From positions 68,571,345 through 68,635,344 of the forward strand of contig OX328096.1 in NCBI GenBank assembly GCA_946811185.2: a stretch of DNA of 64,000 bases, written 5' to 3'. Below are positions 52,480 through 61,937 of the stretch, one piece after another. The position numbers were made by a program, and so were the translations under genes. Position 1 is the first letter of the stretch; the number at the start of each line of letters is the position of its first letter. Under the pieces are notes generated by a model. It was not told the origin of the DNA and ran no database searches. It was given only the letters and a program-made list of their open reading frames with translations. The stretch comes from Hippopus hippopus (Eukaryota; Mollusca; Bivalvia; Cardiida; Cardiidae).

Positions 52480-53228
52480 ATTAGGGCAAAATTTCAGATT
52501 TGACCAGATTGAAAACAATTGCAGACAAACTAAATGGATGAAATAATAAGATGGTTACCTGCACCTACCCTTTTTGCAACAATGTTTTCTACCCCTTCAA
52601 TGACAGTTTTATGGTTTGAGCCACATTTATTTTGTTGTCTGTAAATGCTTTAAAGGTGGCCCTTCAGATTTTGGGACGAAATTTAAAAAAAAAAACAAGA
52701 AAGTAATCCTTATACTCCCAAAGCCTTTTAATTTTCATTCATAAAACCCCAGTAGTCAAAAACCATCCGACAACAAGAAAAATTAGAGATTTACTGTGGC
52801 CCAGGTCGACACCGACGGGAAACACGTTCTGTTTATACATGAGCAACTCGCTCTTTACACACCGGAAATACACAGACAAAGCTTCAAACATAGCGTCCGA
52901 AGAAGACATTATAGAAAATAATTACATGTTTGTTATGTTTTGGAATTTAAGCGTCATTAGTCACGTGCCAGTCACTTGACATTCCCACAATGCTTTTTTG
53001 ATTTCTGGTGCAAAATCTAAAAATACCTTAAGTGGCTACGTAGCCTTTTAAGGGAATACCATAAAAAAAATTTTTTTTTTGTAATTTTATGATTCTTAAT
53101 TATTGATGATTTGTATTGTTTTTTTTATATAAATTTCAGTGATATATATATTTTTTAATTTGGTGAGATGTGAAAAATCTAAATACCCACCTTTAAAATA
53201 AACAAGTCTAAAGTGTTGTTGTAGAGAT
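52480..53228. mobile_element. TM1 foldback form interrupted by a TTAA MITE
   Basis: A-side CAAAATTTCAGATTTGACC, degraded hairpin, inverted A-side GAGCCACATTTATTTTGTTG TCTGTAAATGC, then an insertion at 52654-53192; the A-side resumes as TAAACAAGTCTAAAGTGTTG TTG. Confidence 0.68.
52654..53192. mobile_element. 539-bp TTAA MITE, AGGTGG ends
   Basis: TTAA-AGGTGGCCCTTCAGATTTT at the left, AAAATCTAAATACCCACCT-TTAA at the right (TTAA at 52650-52653 and 53193-53196). It interrupts a TM1 A-side. Ends resemble the Kolobok-like element (TTAA-AGGG) more than TM1 (TTAA-CCCT). A second, partial inverted block (AAAATCTAAAAATACCTTAAG) lies near 53010. Confidence 0.75.
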
Positions 53229-54456
53229 AATTGATTATTGTACAGATTAAATTAAGACAATCTAAGCAACCAAGATGTGAGAAAGGAATGTCAAGCTTGT
53301 CACAGCGACTCCCTCTAGTTCTTTGAAAGATTTTTGGCTGAACACAGATTGAGTTTCACAACTCTGGACAACAGGGTTACAACCCGAGTTGGTTTTGATT
53401 TAGAGGTAGCTTTGATGCTGTCTCTGAGTCTGTCCTTGCCAGAATGACCAAGTAATGATACCATTCCTCGACTTTCCTGTTTTCAAGTAAGTGTGCAGAA
53501 ATAATTGGCGCAAAATTATTTATTTTATAATTTTTCCTTCTTTTCTACTGATTCAATATCTGGAGAAAGTCTGCTTAATTACTGGTATACTAATACTTGA
53601 TGTACGTCACGTACATAATCTAGTCTGCAAACATTTACACTGAAATTGTGGTATCTCAACAAATCGATGCAGGTCGAGCATGCATGCATGCACATAATGC
53701 AGACGTTTGTTTTGAAGTTGCACATGCATTGTTACTTTTTTCCTTGGTTTGAATGTTTAGCCAGATTTAAATATGCATGAGACATACTGGTAATATTGAT
53801 TTGCTGTCAAAATGTTGTCTGGGAAGGGCGGAGCTTATTTCTAGGTCGTAGTGATTGAACAGTTGGGAATATATATCAGACATTCATTTGCCTCATGCAT
53901 TAAGGGTTTTCAGTGTGTTTCGAATCATTTTGCAACAGTTTTTGTATAACAGATAGTAGGAGAAGAGACAGATATCATGTGAAGGGAGGATTCATATAAT
54001 CCCCAAACATTCCTTATTTTCCCAAAATACTAAGCATTATGATGTTAAATTTTCTTTAATCTTTCAATCCCTGTTCAGTGTCCATTAGGAAATATTTCAA
54101 TGTCAAAGGAAAACTTGTTTTGTGGGGTATTTTTTAACATTACATTATTTTTTTATGCAGGGATTTGAACTGCTTCAGGAATTATTGCTAAATATGCTTT
54201 CCTAAAACTCAGTGTATTGTCTTATAATAATAAAAACTTAACATAACCACAGTCCTTCCAAAATGGAACAAAGTTTACAAATGCCAATTCTTTCTTATCA
54301 ATTGGCAAGCTAGATACAAAACTTCACTTTAGAATTTCTGCAGTATAGTAGTGCATTGAGAAAAAGAGCAGGAAATGTATTTTAAGTTCTGTCATTTTCA
54401 CATTAACTTGCCCACAGAGATGTCTGAATATCTGAAAATCTACTTGCCTAGTCTGA
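53229..54456. other. No gene seen
   Basis: 53280-53490 is GC-richer and ends in TTTTCAAGTAAGTG, a good donor match, but all three + frames contain stops, so it could at most be untranslated exon. GCATGCATGCATGC at ~53678. Remainder unassigned. Confidence 0.4.
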
Positions 54457-54610
54457 GTATTTGTCAGATTCCATTGCACACACCTGAAGTTATACTGATG
54501 CCTTGTTGGGTCTTCGATTTACAGGCATTTTCTCTTTTTCTCTCAATTTTATCAACAGCCTTCTACCACAAGGTCATTTAAATGTGGGATTGTGTAGTAA
54601 AGGATTGACA
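54457..54610 (+). mobile_element. TM1 right half with a replaced centre
   Basis: GTATTTGTCAGATTCCATTGC ACACACC...CGATTTACAG (54457-54528) joins directly to GCATTTTCTCTTTTTCTC and a B-side (CACAAGGTCATTTAAATGTG) with TAGTAAAGG. The same ~73-bp segment replaces the hairpin arm of the copy at 54765. Confidence 0.7.
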
Positions 54611-54764
54611 TGGAAAGTAAAACAGCATATTGTAAAGAAGAACCAGGCACAGTTTGCTACATGTGTAAGGACATTTATTAGTCATTCCTAGTTTTTGTAG
54701 GTGCACAAACCGGATACTGCCCGTACTTCCTTCTTCTCTTAAACATAGGTGTTTTTCTCTGTCC

Positions 54765-55337
54765 TTAACCCTCTACCACACAATCTCAACATTTAACAAC
54801 CTGGAGAAAGAAGCCTATTGAAAACATTGTGGGAAAAGGGTATTTGTAAGATTCCATTGCACACACCTTCAGTTATACCAAAGCCCGCCCTGGTGGCTCA
54901 GTGGTGAGCGTGTCGGACTCATGACCTGGTGGTAGTGAGTTCGATACCCGGTTGAGGCGAACTTTCTTTCCGGCGTATTTTCGCCTCTCACCTCTGCTGA
55001 AGCATGTGAGAAAAGTAGTCGGTGGCTTTGGAAAGAAAGTTGTGTTAGTACTGGTGTGAGAAAGCCAGGAAACACGTGCGTCACCGACCGCCATGATATG
55101 ACCTTAGCTGTTAAAGTGGCGTTAAACCCCAATACAACCAACCAAAATCAGTTATACCAATGCCTTTTTAGGTCTTAGATTTACAGATTCACTAGCATTT
55201 TCTCCATTTCCCAAAATGATTTTTACCCTATCAAAGATGGAAATCATAATTATTTTGTCATCTGCAAATGTGTCATTGGTCTAGTTTCAGTTTGTCTATT
55301 CTAATAGAAATTATTTTGTCATTTGATAAAGGCTTAA
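54765..55337 (-). mobile_element. TM1 MITE with replaced centre and nested SINE
   Basis: TTAACCCTCTACCACACAATC, CCTGGAGAAAGAAGCC, arm GTGGGAAAAGGG, then TATTTGTAAGATTCCATTGC ACACACC, a SINE, GGTCTTAGATTTACAG and the second arm CTAGCATTTTCTCCATTTCC, A-side and TTAA. Confidence 0.82.
54882..55147 (+). mobile_element. SINE type III, intact, 13-bp TSD
   Basis: tRNA-like head GCCCGCCCTGGTGGCTCAGT GG (A box) and GTGAGTTCGATACCC (B box), body GCGAACTTTCTTTCCGGCG, GTTGTGTTAGTACTGGTGTG, tail CCCCAATACAACCAACCAAA A. Target duplication TCAGTTATACCAA (54869-54881, 55148-55160). Cleanest promoter boxes in the window; GC-richer than its host, so probably young. Confidence 0.92.
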
Positions 55338-55360
55338 ATTTAAATGGTTTTCTCTCTCTG

Positions 55361-55589
55361 TTAACCCTTTACCGCACAATGCCGTCTTTTAATGACCTTG
55401 GGAGAGAAGCCTTTTGAAAACATTGAGGGGAAAGGAAAAAATGCTGGTAACCAGCATTTTTTCCTTTTTCCCCAATGTTTTCTACCCTATCAAAGAAACA
55501 TCGCACCATTTGAACCACATTTAAATTGTCGTCTGCAAATGCTTTCAGTTTGGACAAGGCTTGAATTTTGTCGTCTGATAAAGGGTTAA
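55361..55589 (-). mobile_element. TM1 MITE, full length
   Basis: TTAACCCTTTACCGCACAATG to GATAAAGGGTTAA. Both arms share GGAAAAAATG / CATTTTTTCC at the inner end. Confidence 0.9.
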
Positions 55590-56024
55590 CCCTATACCAA
55601 ACAACAAAATATTGGACTTGTTCAAACTGAAAGCTTTTGCAGACAAAATTTAAGATATAGCTCATATGATGGAATTTGGCTGTTAACCCTTTACAACACG
55701 ACAAAAATATAGACAGATCCAAATTGGAAGCATTTCCAAATGTGGCACAAGTAATGGGATTTGTCTGTAAAAGAAAAGAAAACATTGTGGGAAAAGAAGA
55801 AAATGCTGGTTACCAGCATTTTCTCCTCCCACAGTGTTTTCAACAGCTTTTTTTCCTCAGGGTCGTTCAAAACTCGGGATTGTGTGGTAAAGAGTTAAAG
55901 GGCAGAAAACACTGAGAAAAGGAGAAAATGCTGGTATCCAGCATTTTCTCCTTTTTTCACGGTGGTTTCTTAAGACCTCTGGCTGAGGGTCATTAAAATT
56001 TAGGATTGTGTGGTAAAGGGTTAA
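55586..56024 (+). mobile_element. TM1 MITE hosting a nested TM1
   Basis: TTAACCCTATACCAAACAAC and A-side to ATGGAATTTGGCTG; nested copy at 55683-55898; then AGGGCAGAAAACACTGAGAA, second hairpin half, GAGGGTCATTAAAATTTAGG and TTAA. Confidence 0.9.
55683..55898 (+). mobile_element. TM1 MITE inserted at a TTAA inside TM1
   Basis: TTAACCCTTTACAACACGAC ... CTCGGGATTGTGTGGTAAAG AGTTAA, complete and flanked by the two halves of its host copy. Direct proof of TTAA target duplication for this family. Confidence 0.92.
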
Positions 56025-56223
56025 CTCTTTTTTTTACCTGAAGTGAATGAAAATTATATTGACTGAAGTCTGTCGGTCATTGACACTGTTTTGAAGGGAT
56101 AGACGGATTACCAAGGATTCCATTATTTTGCAACCCTGCACTCTGGAAGTGAATTTCAATTTAAATCTGCTTTTCTGTAATTAAAAAGTTCATAATCAGT
56201 ACTAAGTCTTGTCCTTGAAGAGG

Positions 56224-56440
56224 TTAAATCTTTACCACCAAACAATCCCCTGTATTGATGACCATGAGAAAGAAGGGTTTTGAAAACATTGTGGGGTCAA
56301 GGAGAAAATACTGGTTGCCAGCATTTTCTCCTTTTCCTACAATGTGTTCAACCTTTTAATGGCTTATTCCATAATTTGAGGCAGTTAAAATGTTAATGGC
56401 AAAATACTGCTTTCAGTTCAGACAAGTCTAATATTACAGA
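56224..56440 (-). mobile_element. TM1 MITE, A-side diverged
   Basis: TTAAATCTTTACCACCAAAC, GACCATGAGAAAGAAGGG, hairpin GGTTGCC tip, CTGCTTTCAGTTCAGACAAG. Confidence 0.78.
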
Positions 56441-56469
56441 TTATAAATTAAACATGGTTACAGTGGTTG

Positions 56470-56536
56470 AAATAATGTTTTCAAAAGTCTTCTTCCTCAG
56501 GGTTGTTAAAACTTGGGATTGTGTGTAAAAGGTTAA
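56470..56536 (+). mobile_element. TM1 fragment (B-side)
   Basis: AATGTTTTCAAAAGTCTTCTTC, CAGGGTTGTTAAAACTTGGG, GTAAAAGGTTAA. Confidence 0.7.
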
Positions 56537-56593
56537 GGAGCAGTTTTCTTGAAAATTTGCTAAACAGCTGCACTAAATACTAAAAACTGTTTT

Positions 56594-56795
56594 CCCCCAC
56601 CCTTTGGAAGGATGCTTTTGAAGCCACTGTGGAAAAAGGAGAACATGCTGATTATCAGGATTTTCTCATTTTCTCCTAAAATGTTTCAAACTTCAAAGAC
56701 CAACCAAATCAGTTGAACAACATAATTTACCATGATAGCGTATTAGTAACTTCTTGCAATGCTTTTACTGTAGAAGAGTCAAAAAATTTATATTT
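56594..56795 (-). mobile_element. TM1 MITE, diverged
   Basis: GGAAGGATGCTTTTGAAGCC, GGAGAACATGCTGATTATCAG, TTGCAATGCTTTTACTGTAG. Confidence 0.65.
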
Positions 56796-57021
56796 GATCC
56801 TTTACCACACAATCCTAACTTTTATTGATCTTGAAAGAGAAGGCTATTGAAAACATTGTGGGAAAAGGAGAAAATGCTGGTAACCAGCATTTTCTCCTTT
56901 TACCACAATGTTTTCTATTCTTCCAAACAATAATACTAGTTTTTGTGTGATATTTGATTTTTGTCTGTAAATGCTTTCAATTTGGACAAGTCAAAAATTT
57001 TGTTGTTTGGTGAAGGGTTAA
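56796..57021 (-). mobile_element. TM1 MITE, full length
   Basis: GATCCTTTACCACACAATCC, hairpin, TGTCTGTAAATGCTTTCAATT, TTTGGTGAAGGGTTAA. Confidence 0.89.
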
Positions 57022-57302
57022 TGAACTCTTGATAATTAAGGGACACACTATCAATATGAGTGAAGGTTTTTGAAAAAAAAAACCTCTTAGTACAAGCAAT
57101 TTTTTCTTTTGTCACAATGGATATAAGAGGATTAGTGCAAGAGGAAATAAGTTATTTGGACGAGGTACTGAATTCATGAAGGGAAGAATGCGGAAAGCTT
57201 AGATTATTTCTTAAAACAAAAAAATAAATACAGTATGCTGTCCAAAAAAGGAGTGGTTCAGAAGTTTGTCCAAGTTGATAACTGGCCAACATTGTATCAC
57301 TT

Positions 57303-57524
57303 TTAACCCTTTACCACACAATCCCAAGTTTTGACGATGCTGAGAAAGGCTTTTGAAAACACTGTGGGAAAAGGAGAAAATAGTTGTAACTAGCATTTTC
57401 TCCATTTCCCACAATGTTTTCTACCCTTCCCAAGACAAATTTCAATTCTTGAATCACATCTATTTCATTGTCTGCTTATGGTTTCAATTTAGACTAATCT
57501 AAAATTTGGCGTTTGGTAAAGAGT
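57303..57524 (-). mobile_element. TM1 MITE, full length
   Basis: TTAACCCTTTACCACACAATCC, GATGCTGAGAAAGGC, hairpin tip AGTTGTAACTAGC, GCGTTTGGTAAAGAG. Confidence 0.87.
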
Positions 57525-57591
57525 GGAGAAAATTTTTTACAGAAAAGACAAAGCGATCAGCATTTCAAGAATCACATCATGGATTAAAAAG

Positions 57592-57818
57592 AGGTCATGG
57601 GTGCTCACTGGTAAAGTGTGGGACCCGTAGTTTGGAGGCACCAAGTTCGATCCACACTGGATCCACTGGGCTTTTTGTGGGAGTGTCCTTGGTTAAGATC
57701 CTTCAGAGCCCTAGCCTAGCACTGGTAAAACCCAGGAAAACATGAATATGCGAGCAGTCACCGTAATATGGCTGAAATAATGTTGAAAGCGGCATAAAAC
57801 ACCATTCAATCAATCAAC
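57592..57818 (+). mobile_element. SINE type II, full length
   Basis: Head GTCATGGGTGCTCACTGGTA AAG, B-box-like CAAGTTCGATCC, body GGGAGTGTCCTTGGTTAAGA, tail GCATAAAACACCATTCAATC AATCAA. This copy defines the type used to reconnect 8651-8832 with 15825-15858. Confidence 0.87.
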
Positions 57819-57864
57819 TATGGGTCAAAAAGATGCAAGAAAGGGGAATTAATGTAGCATTCTT

Positions 57865-58075
57865 TTAACCCATAAAGCGCTGGAACCGAGTTAAGTTGTT
57901 TTGCAGACAGTGTAGATCAAGATCAGACTGCACGTTCTGTGCAGTCTGATCTTGGATCTACACTGTCCGTTACTTTGTTACATACTCTGGCCATAACAAC
58001 AATGAAAATTCAGTACTGCGGATTCTTTTCATAATTGAAGCAGTCCATTATATTAATTCAGCGCTGTAAGTGTTA
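57865..58075 (+). mobile_element. TM2 MITE, AGCGCTG-end variant
   Basis: TTAACCCATAAAGCGCTGGAA to TTCAGCGCTGTAAGTGTTAA; centre is a near-perfect hairpin GTGTAGATCAAGATCAGACT GCAC / GTGCAGTCTGATCTTGGATC TACAC. Confidence 0.88.
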
Positions 58076-58233
58076 AAAAAAAATATTCTGACCAGGTTTC
58101 TCTATGTATTTTTAGCTAAAGCTTACTCTTTCAAAGAAATATATAGACATTACCTCATAAGTTATTTTTAGATATTTCAACATGCTTCACATATGATAGG
58201 TGGGGAGAAAATATAGGACATGATCATTGATAA

Positions 58234-58461
58234 ATTTACCTCTTGCCAAACAATCCCACATTTTCACGACCCTTAGGATGAGGCCTTTTGAAAACGTGGT
58301 GGGAAAAGGAGAAAATGCTGGGTAACTAGCAATCTGTGCTTTTCCCACAATGTTTCTACCTTATCAGAGAAATTTGGTTCATAATGTAGCACTTTAATAT
58401 TTGTTGCCTACACATACTCTCAATTTGGAAGAGTCTAAAATTTGTTTGCGAAAAGGTCAAA
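58234..58461 (-). mobile_element. TM1 MITE, right hairpin arm altered
   Basis: ACCTCTTGCCAAACAATCCC, GACCCTTAGGATGAGGCC, CTAGCAATCTGTGCTTTTCC, CAATTTGGAAGAGTCTAAAA TTTG. Confidence 0.78.
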
Positions 58462-58481
58462 CGAGGCTGAACTGAATTAAA

Positions 58482-58650
58482 TTCAAACCTTTATCAAACA
58501 GAGCAGAGTGTTTTCAGGACTCTGGGGAAGACAGCTTCCCACATTTTCTATCCTATCAGAGACAAACCCTTTCACTTGAGCAGTTTTACGTTTCTCGTCC
58601 AGTTATAAGCTTTCAATTTGGTGGAGTCTAAATTATGCTGGTAAGGAGTT
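58482..58650 (-). mobile_element. TM1 MITE lacking the hairpin
   Basis: AAACCTTTATCAAACAGAGC, GACTCTGGGGAAGACAGC joined directly to TTCCCACATTTTCTATCC, then A-side. The hairpin was deleted cleanly. Confidence 0.68.
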
Positions 58651-58689
58651 ACCATAGTTGCCAAGTTATTATAGCGACAACACAGCTCA

Positions 58690-59225
58690 TTAGTCAACAT
58701 AGCAGTGCTATCCTACATGGATAAGGCTTTGGTTTTGTAACCAGGAAACCCAGGTCCAGTTCCCAATTGTCACATTGCTGACAAACAAGCAAACAAGCCG
58801 GTTCTAGGACCTGGAAAATGTCCCATGGGTAGTTCCACCATTATTCTCAGTAATACTGATCAAACTTAGGACTCCCATGCTATCAATCTTGGCCTCAACC
58901 TTTTGGTCATGGAGGACCTACCAATAGGCATAAATGAAATATGTTTTAGTTGAAAAACTAGGACTGAAAGTAGAATGCGTAGATCACATGAGCATCTTGC
59001 AGCAACTGGTTCAAGCCAGAACAATGTCTGGATTGTTTTCTGTTGATCCTGTGACTGCCAGATGAATTTCAGTCAGTCCATGTACAGATCAAAAGCTGTC
59101 CTTTTATTAGCTTGTGTGGTAAGAAAGTCATGATGTACATGATAACAGACCGTGTAGATCATAGATCAAATGTGAACTTCTGAACAGTCTGATCTGAATC
59201 TACTCTTTCTGCTAAAGCACTTCAA
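58690..59225. other. No gene seen
   Basis: 58720-58780 (GGTTTTGTAACCAGGAAACC CAGGTCCAGTTCCC) may be a very old tRNA-like SINE head. 59150-59215 is a decayed TM2 centre. Remainder unassigned. Confidence 0.4.
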
Positions 59226-59460
59226 ACTTCCTTTACACACAAACATCAGAATTTATGATTTTTGCTATTTGAAAACAATTGTAGGTGGCAGGTTAGATGT
59301 GGCTCAAATGGTAGAAATTGTCCTTTTAATAGGATAGAAAACATTGTTAGAAAAGTAGAAGATGCTGGTTTACCAGCATATTCTACTACTTCCACAATGT
59401 TTTCAAAGCCTTCTATCTCAGAGTATTAAAAAAAATCAGGCTTGTGTAGGAAAGGGTTAA
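59226..59460 (+). mobile_element. TM1 MITE, left end eroded
   Basis: AGATGTGGCTCAAATGGTAG, GATAGAAAACATTGTTAG, hairpin GGTTTACCAGC, TGTAGGAAAGGGTTAA. Confidence 0.78.
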
Positions 59461-59792
59461 AACAGACCACACAACCACAAAGTAAAGGGTTATTCATGAT
59501 TTTACCTTGTAAGGCCTAAAGTGAAAATTGAGGTCGACTTGACTCATTTTATGGCCTAGATTTTCCTCAATTATCATGGTCTGACATGGGGCCTTATCTA
59601 TCTTTGTCAGGAGTTGAATTGCTATTTTGAATATTTTACCGGGTGAACCCGGCTGTTTGCACCAAGTTTTTTGAGCGTTTATTGTCTTAGATACCCAAGC
59701 TTTTGAATGGGAGCACTGAATTTGGACTGCTTTCCTATTGTAATAGCATGACTGTCAGAATTACCTTACTATGGTCCCATAAACTCCTTCAC
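59461..59792. other. No gene seen
   Basis: Unassigned. Confidence 0.35.
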
Positions 59793-60011
59793 ATTTTACC
59801 AAGCAGTCCTGAGTTTTTATGGCCTTGCACATTTTGGGAGCTTTTAATAGCATGTGAGAAAAGGAGACAGTGCTACTAACTAGCATTTTCACCATGTCTC
59901 GCAAGTACCTTCTACCCTCTCAAAGACGAAATTCATTGTTTGAGCCACATTTTATTTGAGGTCTACAAATACTTTAAATTTGGACAACTCTAAAATTTTG
60001 TGGTCTTTTAA
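59793..60011 (-). mobile_element. TM1 MITE, diverged
   Basis: CATTTTACCAAGCAGTCCTG, GAGAAAAGGAGACAGTGCTA, GAGCCACATTTTATTTGAGG, ends in TTAA shared with the next copy. Confidence 0.75.
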
Positions 60012-60232
60012 CCCTTTACCACATAATCCCAAGTTTTAATGACCTTGAGAAGGGTTTGGAAAACATTGTGGGAAAAGGAGAAAATGCTGGTAAACAGCAT
60101 TTTCTTCTTTTCCCACATTGTTTTCTATCCTTTCTTATCCTAATTCCATCAGTTGTGCCACATTTAAATCTATTTTCTGCAAATGCTTTCAATTTTGGAG
60201 CAGTCTAGGATTTTTTTGTCGGGTGAAGAGTT
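60008..60232 (-). mobile_element. TM1 MITE, full length
   Basis: TTAACCCTTTACCACATAATCC, GACCTTGAGAAGGG, hairpin GGTAAACAGC, GTCGGGTGAAGAGTTC. Confidence 0.88.
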
Positions 60233-60301
60233 CAAAGGTTCAATTATTATTTTAAGCCCATACTGGTATAGTTAACAGCTTTGACAAAATTATGGGATAT
60301 G

Positions 60302-60522
60302 ATTGACTGATTGATTGAATGGTGTTTTACACCACTTTCAGCATTATTTCAGTCAAATCATGGTGGCAGCTGGCATATTCATGCCTGTCCTTAGTGTCAC
60401 CAGTTTGAGGCTAGGGCTCTGAAGTGTCTAGCCCAAGGACACTCCCATGAAAAAACCAGTGTGTCCAGTAAGGCTTGAACACGGCCTCCAGGTTATAAGT
60501 CCTGAGCCATCTAGAACCCATT
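60302..60522 (-). mobile_element. SINE type II, 9-bp TSD
   Basis: Tail ATTGACTGATTGATTGAATG G, body CCCAAGGACACTCCCATGAA, head CTTGAACACGGCCTCCAGG; flanked by TGGGATATG (60293-60301, 60523-60531). The tRNA-like 5' end is truncated. Confidence 0.85.
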
Positions 60523-60756
60523 TGGGATATGGAGCAGTTGCCTGTAAAAAGACATAGTTAATGCTCCTTTTCCAAACAGTTTTTCCAATCAAGGAGTAAT
60601 TTGTTTTCTTGATTGGTTCACAATTAATGAAAAATAGACTAAAAATTTAATCTGGTATGATGTTGCACACTTCTGATACTTTGAGAAAACATTTATTGGC
60701 CTGATGAAGCCAAGCAACTTCAATCAATAGTTTATTCAAAATGAAAGTAGTCTTCA

Positions 60757-61052
60757 GTTGATGATTGTATGGTGTTTAATGCTGTTTTCAACATTATTTC
60801 TGTTACTTTGCTTGTCCAATTCACCTATGTATGCTTTCCAGGAGTTTCTTTTACGAGTACTTTGCACAATATCCTTCCCAAGTTACAGGCTGCTTTCCCA
60901 CGTAATCATCCACAAAACAGTGATCAGCAAATGAGAGAGGAATGAATCCTGTTGCAATGATTATTATCAATCCTCATAGAAATTGACTGAGTTGGGGATT
61001 CAAACCAGCTATCCTCTGCTCTCAAGTCCTTTATATTACCGACCCCACCACA
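60757..61052 (-). mobile_element. SINE type I, diverged
   Basis: GATGATTGTATGGTGTTTAAT tail, GGCTGCTTTCCCACGTAATC, B-box-like GGGGATTCAAACC; head GTCCTTTATATTACCGACCC CACC. Confidence 0.82.
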
Positions 61053-61057
61053 GGAGC

Positions 61058-61176
61058 TTGCCTACACTTTCAGTAGCTTTTGCTCTTGACATTTTAAACT
61101 TGGCTCAAATGATGGAATTTTTCTTTCAAAGGGTAGAAAACACTGTTGGAAATGGAGAAAATGCTGGTTACCAGCA
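61058..61176 (+). mobile_element. TM1 fragment (A-side and half hairpin)
   Basis: AGCTTTTGCTCTTGACATTT TAAAC, GGCTCAAATGATGGAATTTT, GGTAGAAAACACTGTTGG, stops at GGTTACCAGCAG. Confidence 0.68.
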
Positions 61177-61709
61177 GACTGTATTGTACAATAGTAGTTT
61201 GTGTAGATATATGAAAAGATTCCCGTATTTATGGTATTTCCATTGATATAATTTTTGTTACAGATTTTATTTCTGTTAAAAGGTCAATAATTATGTTTAT
61301 TGTTTTCATATTTCTGTGCTGAAGTCTTCTAAATTTGCAGGTGGTTATAGTTACGGAAATTTTTAGCTTACACTAGATTTTATAATAATTTTTGTTGCAA
61401 ACCACACTTAATATGTAGCCCTGTGTTTCTACCTTCTTCAAAGGATCTGGTAAAACCTGTAAAATTATGACAGACAATGTTTATTTCAATTAGGTTGCAT
61501 GTCAGACTTGTAATTAATTAGTCTGTTCTGAGATTGTAAAGATTTAAATAATCTTTTTCCCAGATGGATTGTCCTATATTTCCAGACAGGAAAATTTCCC
61601 TTTCAACTCATATATTTTGAAGAAAAGAACTAATTTGTTACTCTAATATGGTAATTTCCAAGGGGAAAAATGTAGCAGGCAATGGGCTTGAGCCCCAGGG
61701 ACCATATGC
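61177..61709. other. No gene seen
   Basis: Unassigned AT-rich DNA. Confidence 0.35.
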
Positions 61710-61937
61710 TTAACTCTTTTACCTGATGGTAATATTTCAGACTTTCAAATTGAAAGCATTTGCAGACCAAAAATTGAAGGTGACCTAAATGATGAATTTT
61801 GTCCTAGGTAGGATATAAAACATTTTGGGAAAAGGAGAAAATGCTGGTTACCAGTATTTTCTCCTCTTCCCACAATGTTTTCAAAAGATCTCTTTGCCAG
61901 GGTCGTTAAAAGTTGGCATTGTGTGATAAAGGGTTAA
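61710..61937 (+). mobile_element. TM1 MITE, full length
   Basis: TTAACTCTTTTACCTGATGG, CAAATTGAAAGCATTTGCAG, hairpin, CAGGGTCGTTAAAAGTTGGC, TTAA. Confidence 0.9.

Noticed and set aside
53280..53490. GC-richer stretch ending in a good donor (CAAGTAAGTG)
   Set aside because: Stops in all three + frames; could be untranslated exon but cannot be supported.
54882..55000. tRNA gene
   Set aside because: A and B boxes are present but continue into a SINE body and tail with target duplications; the cloverleaf is not needed and was not confirmed. The same applies to the heads at 6990, 16390, 47493 and 57600.
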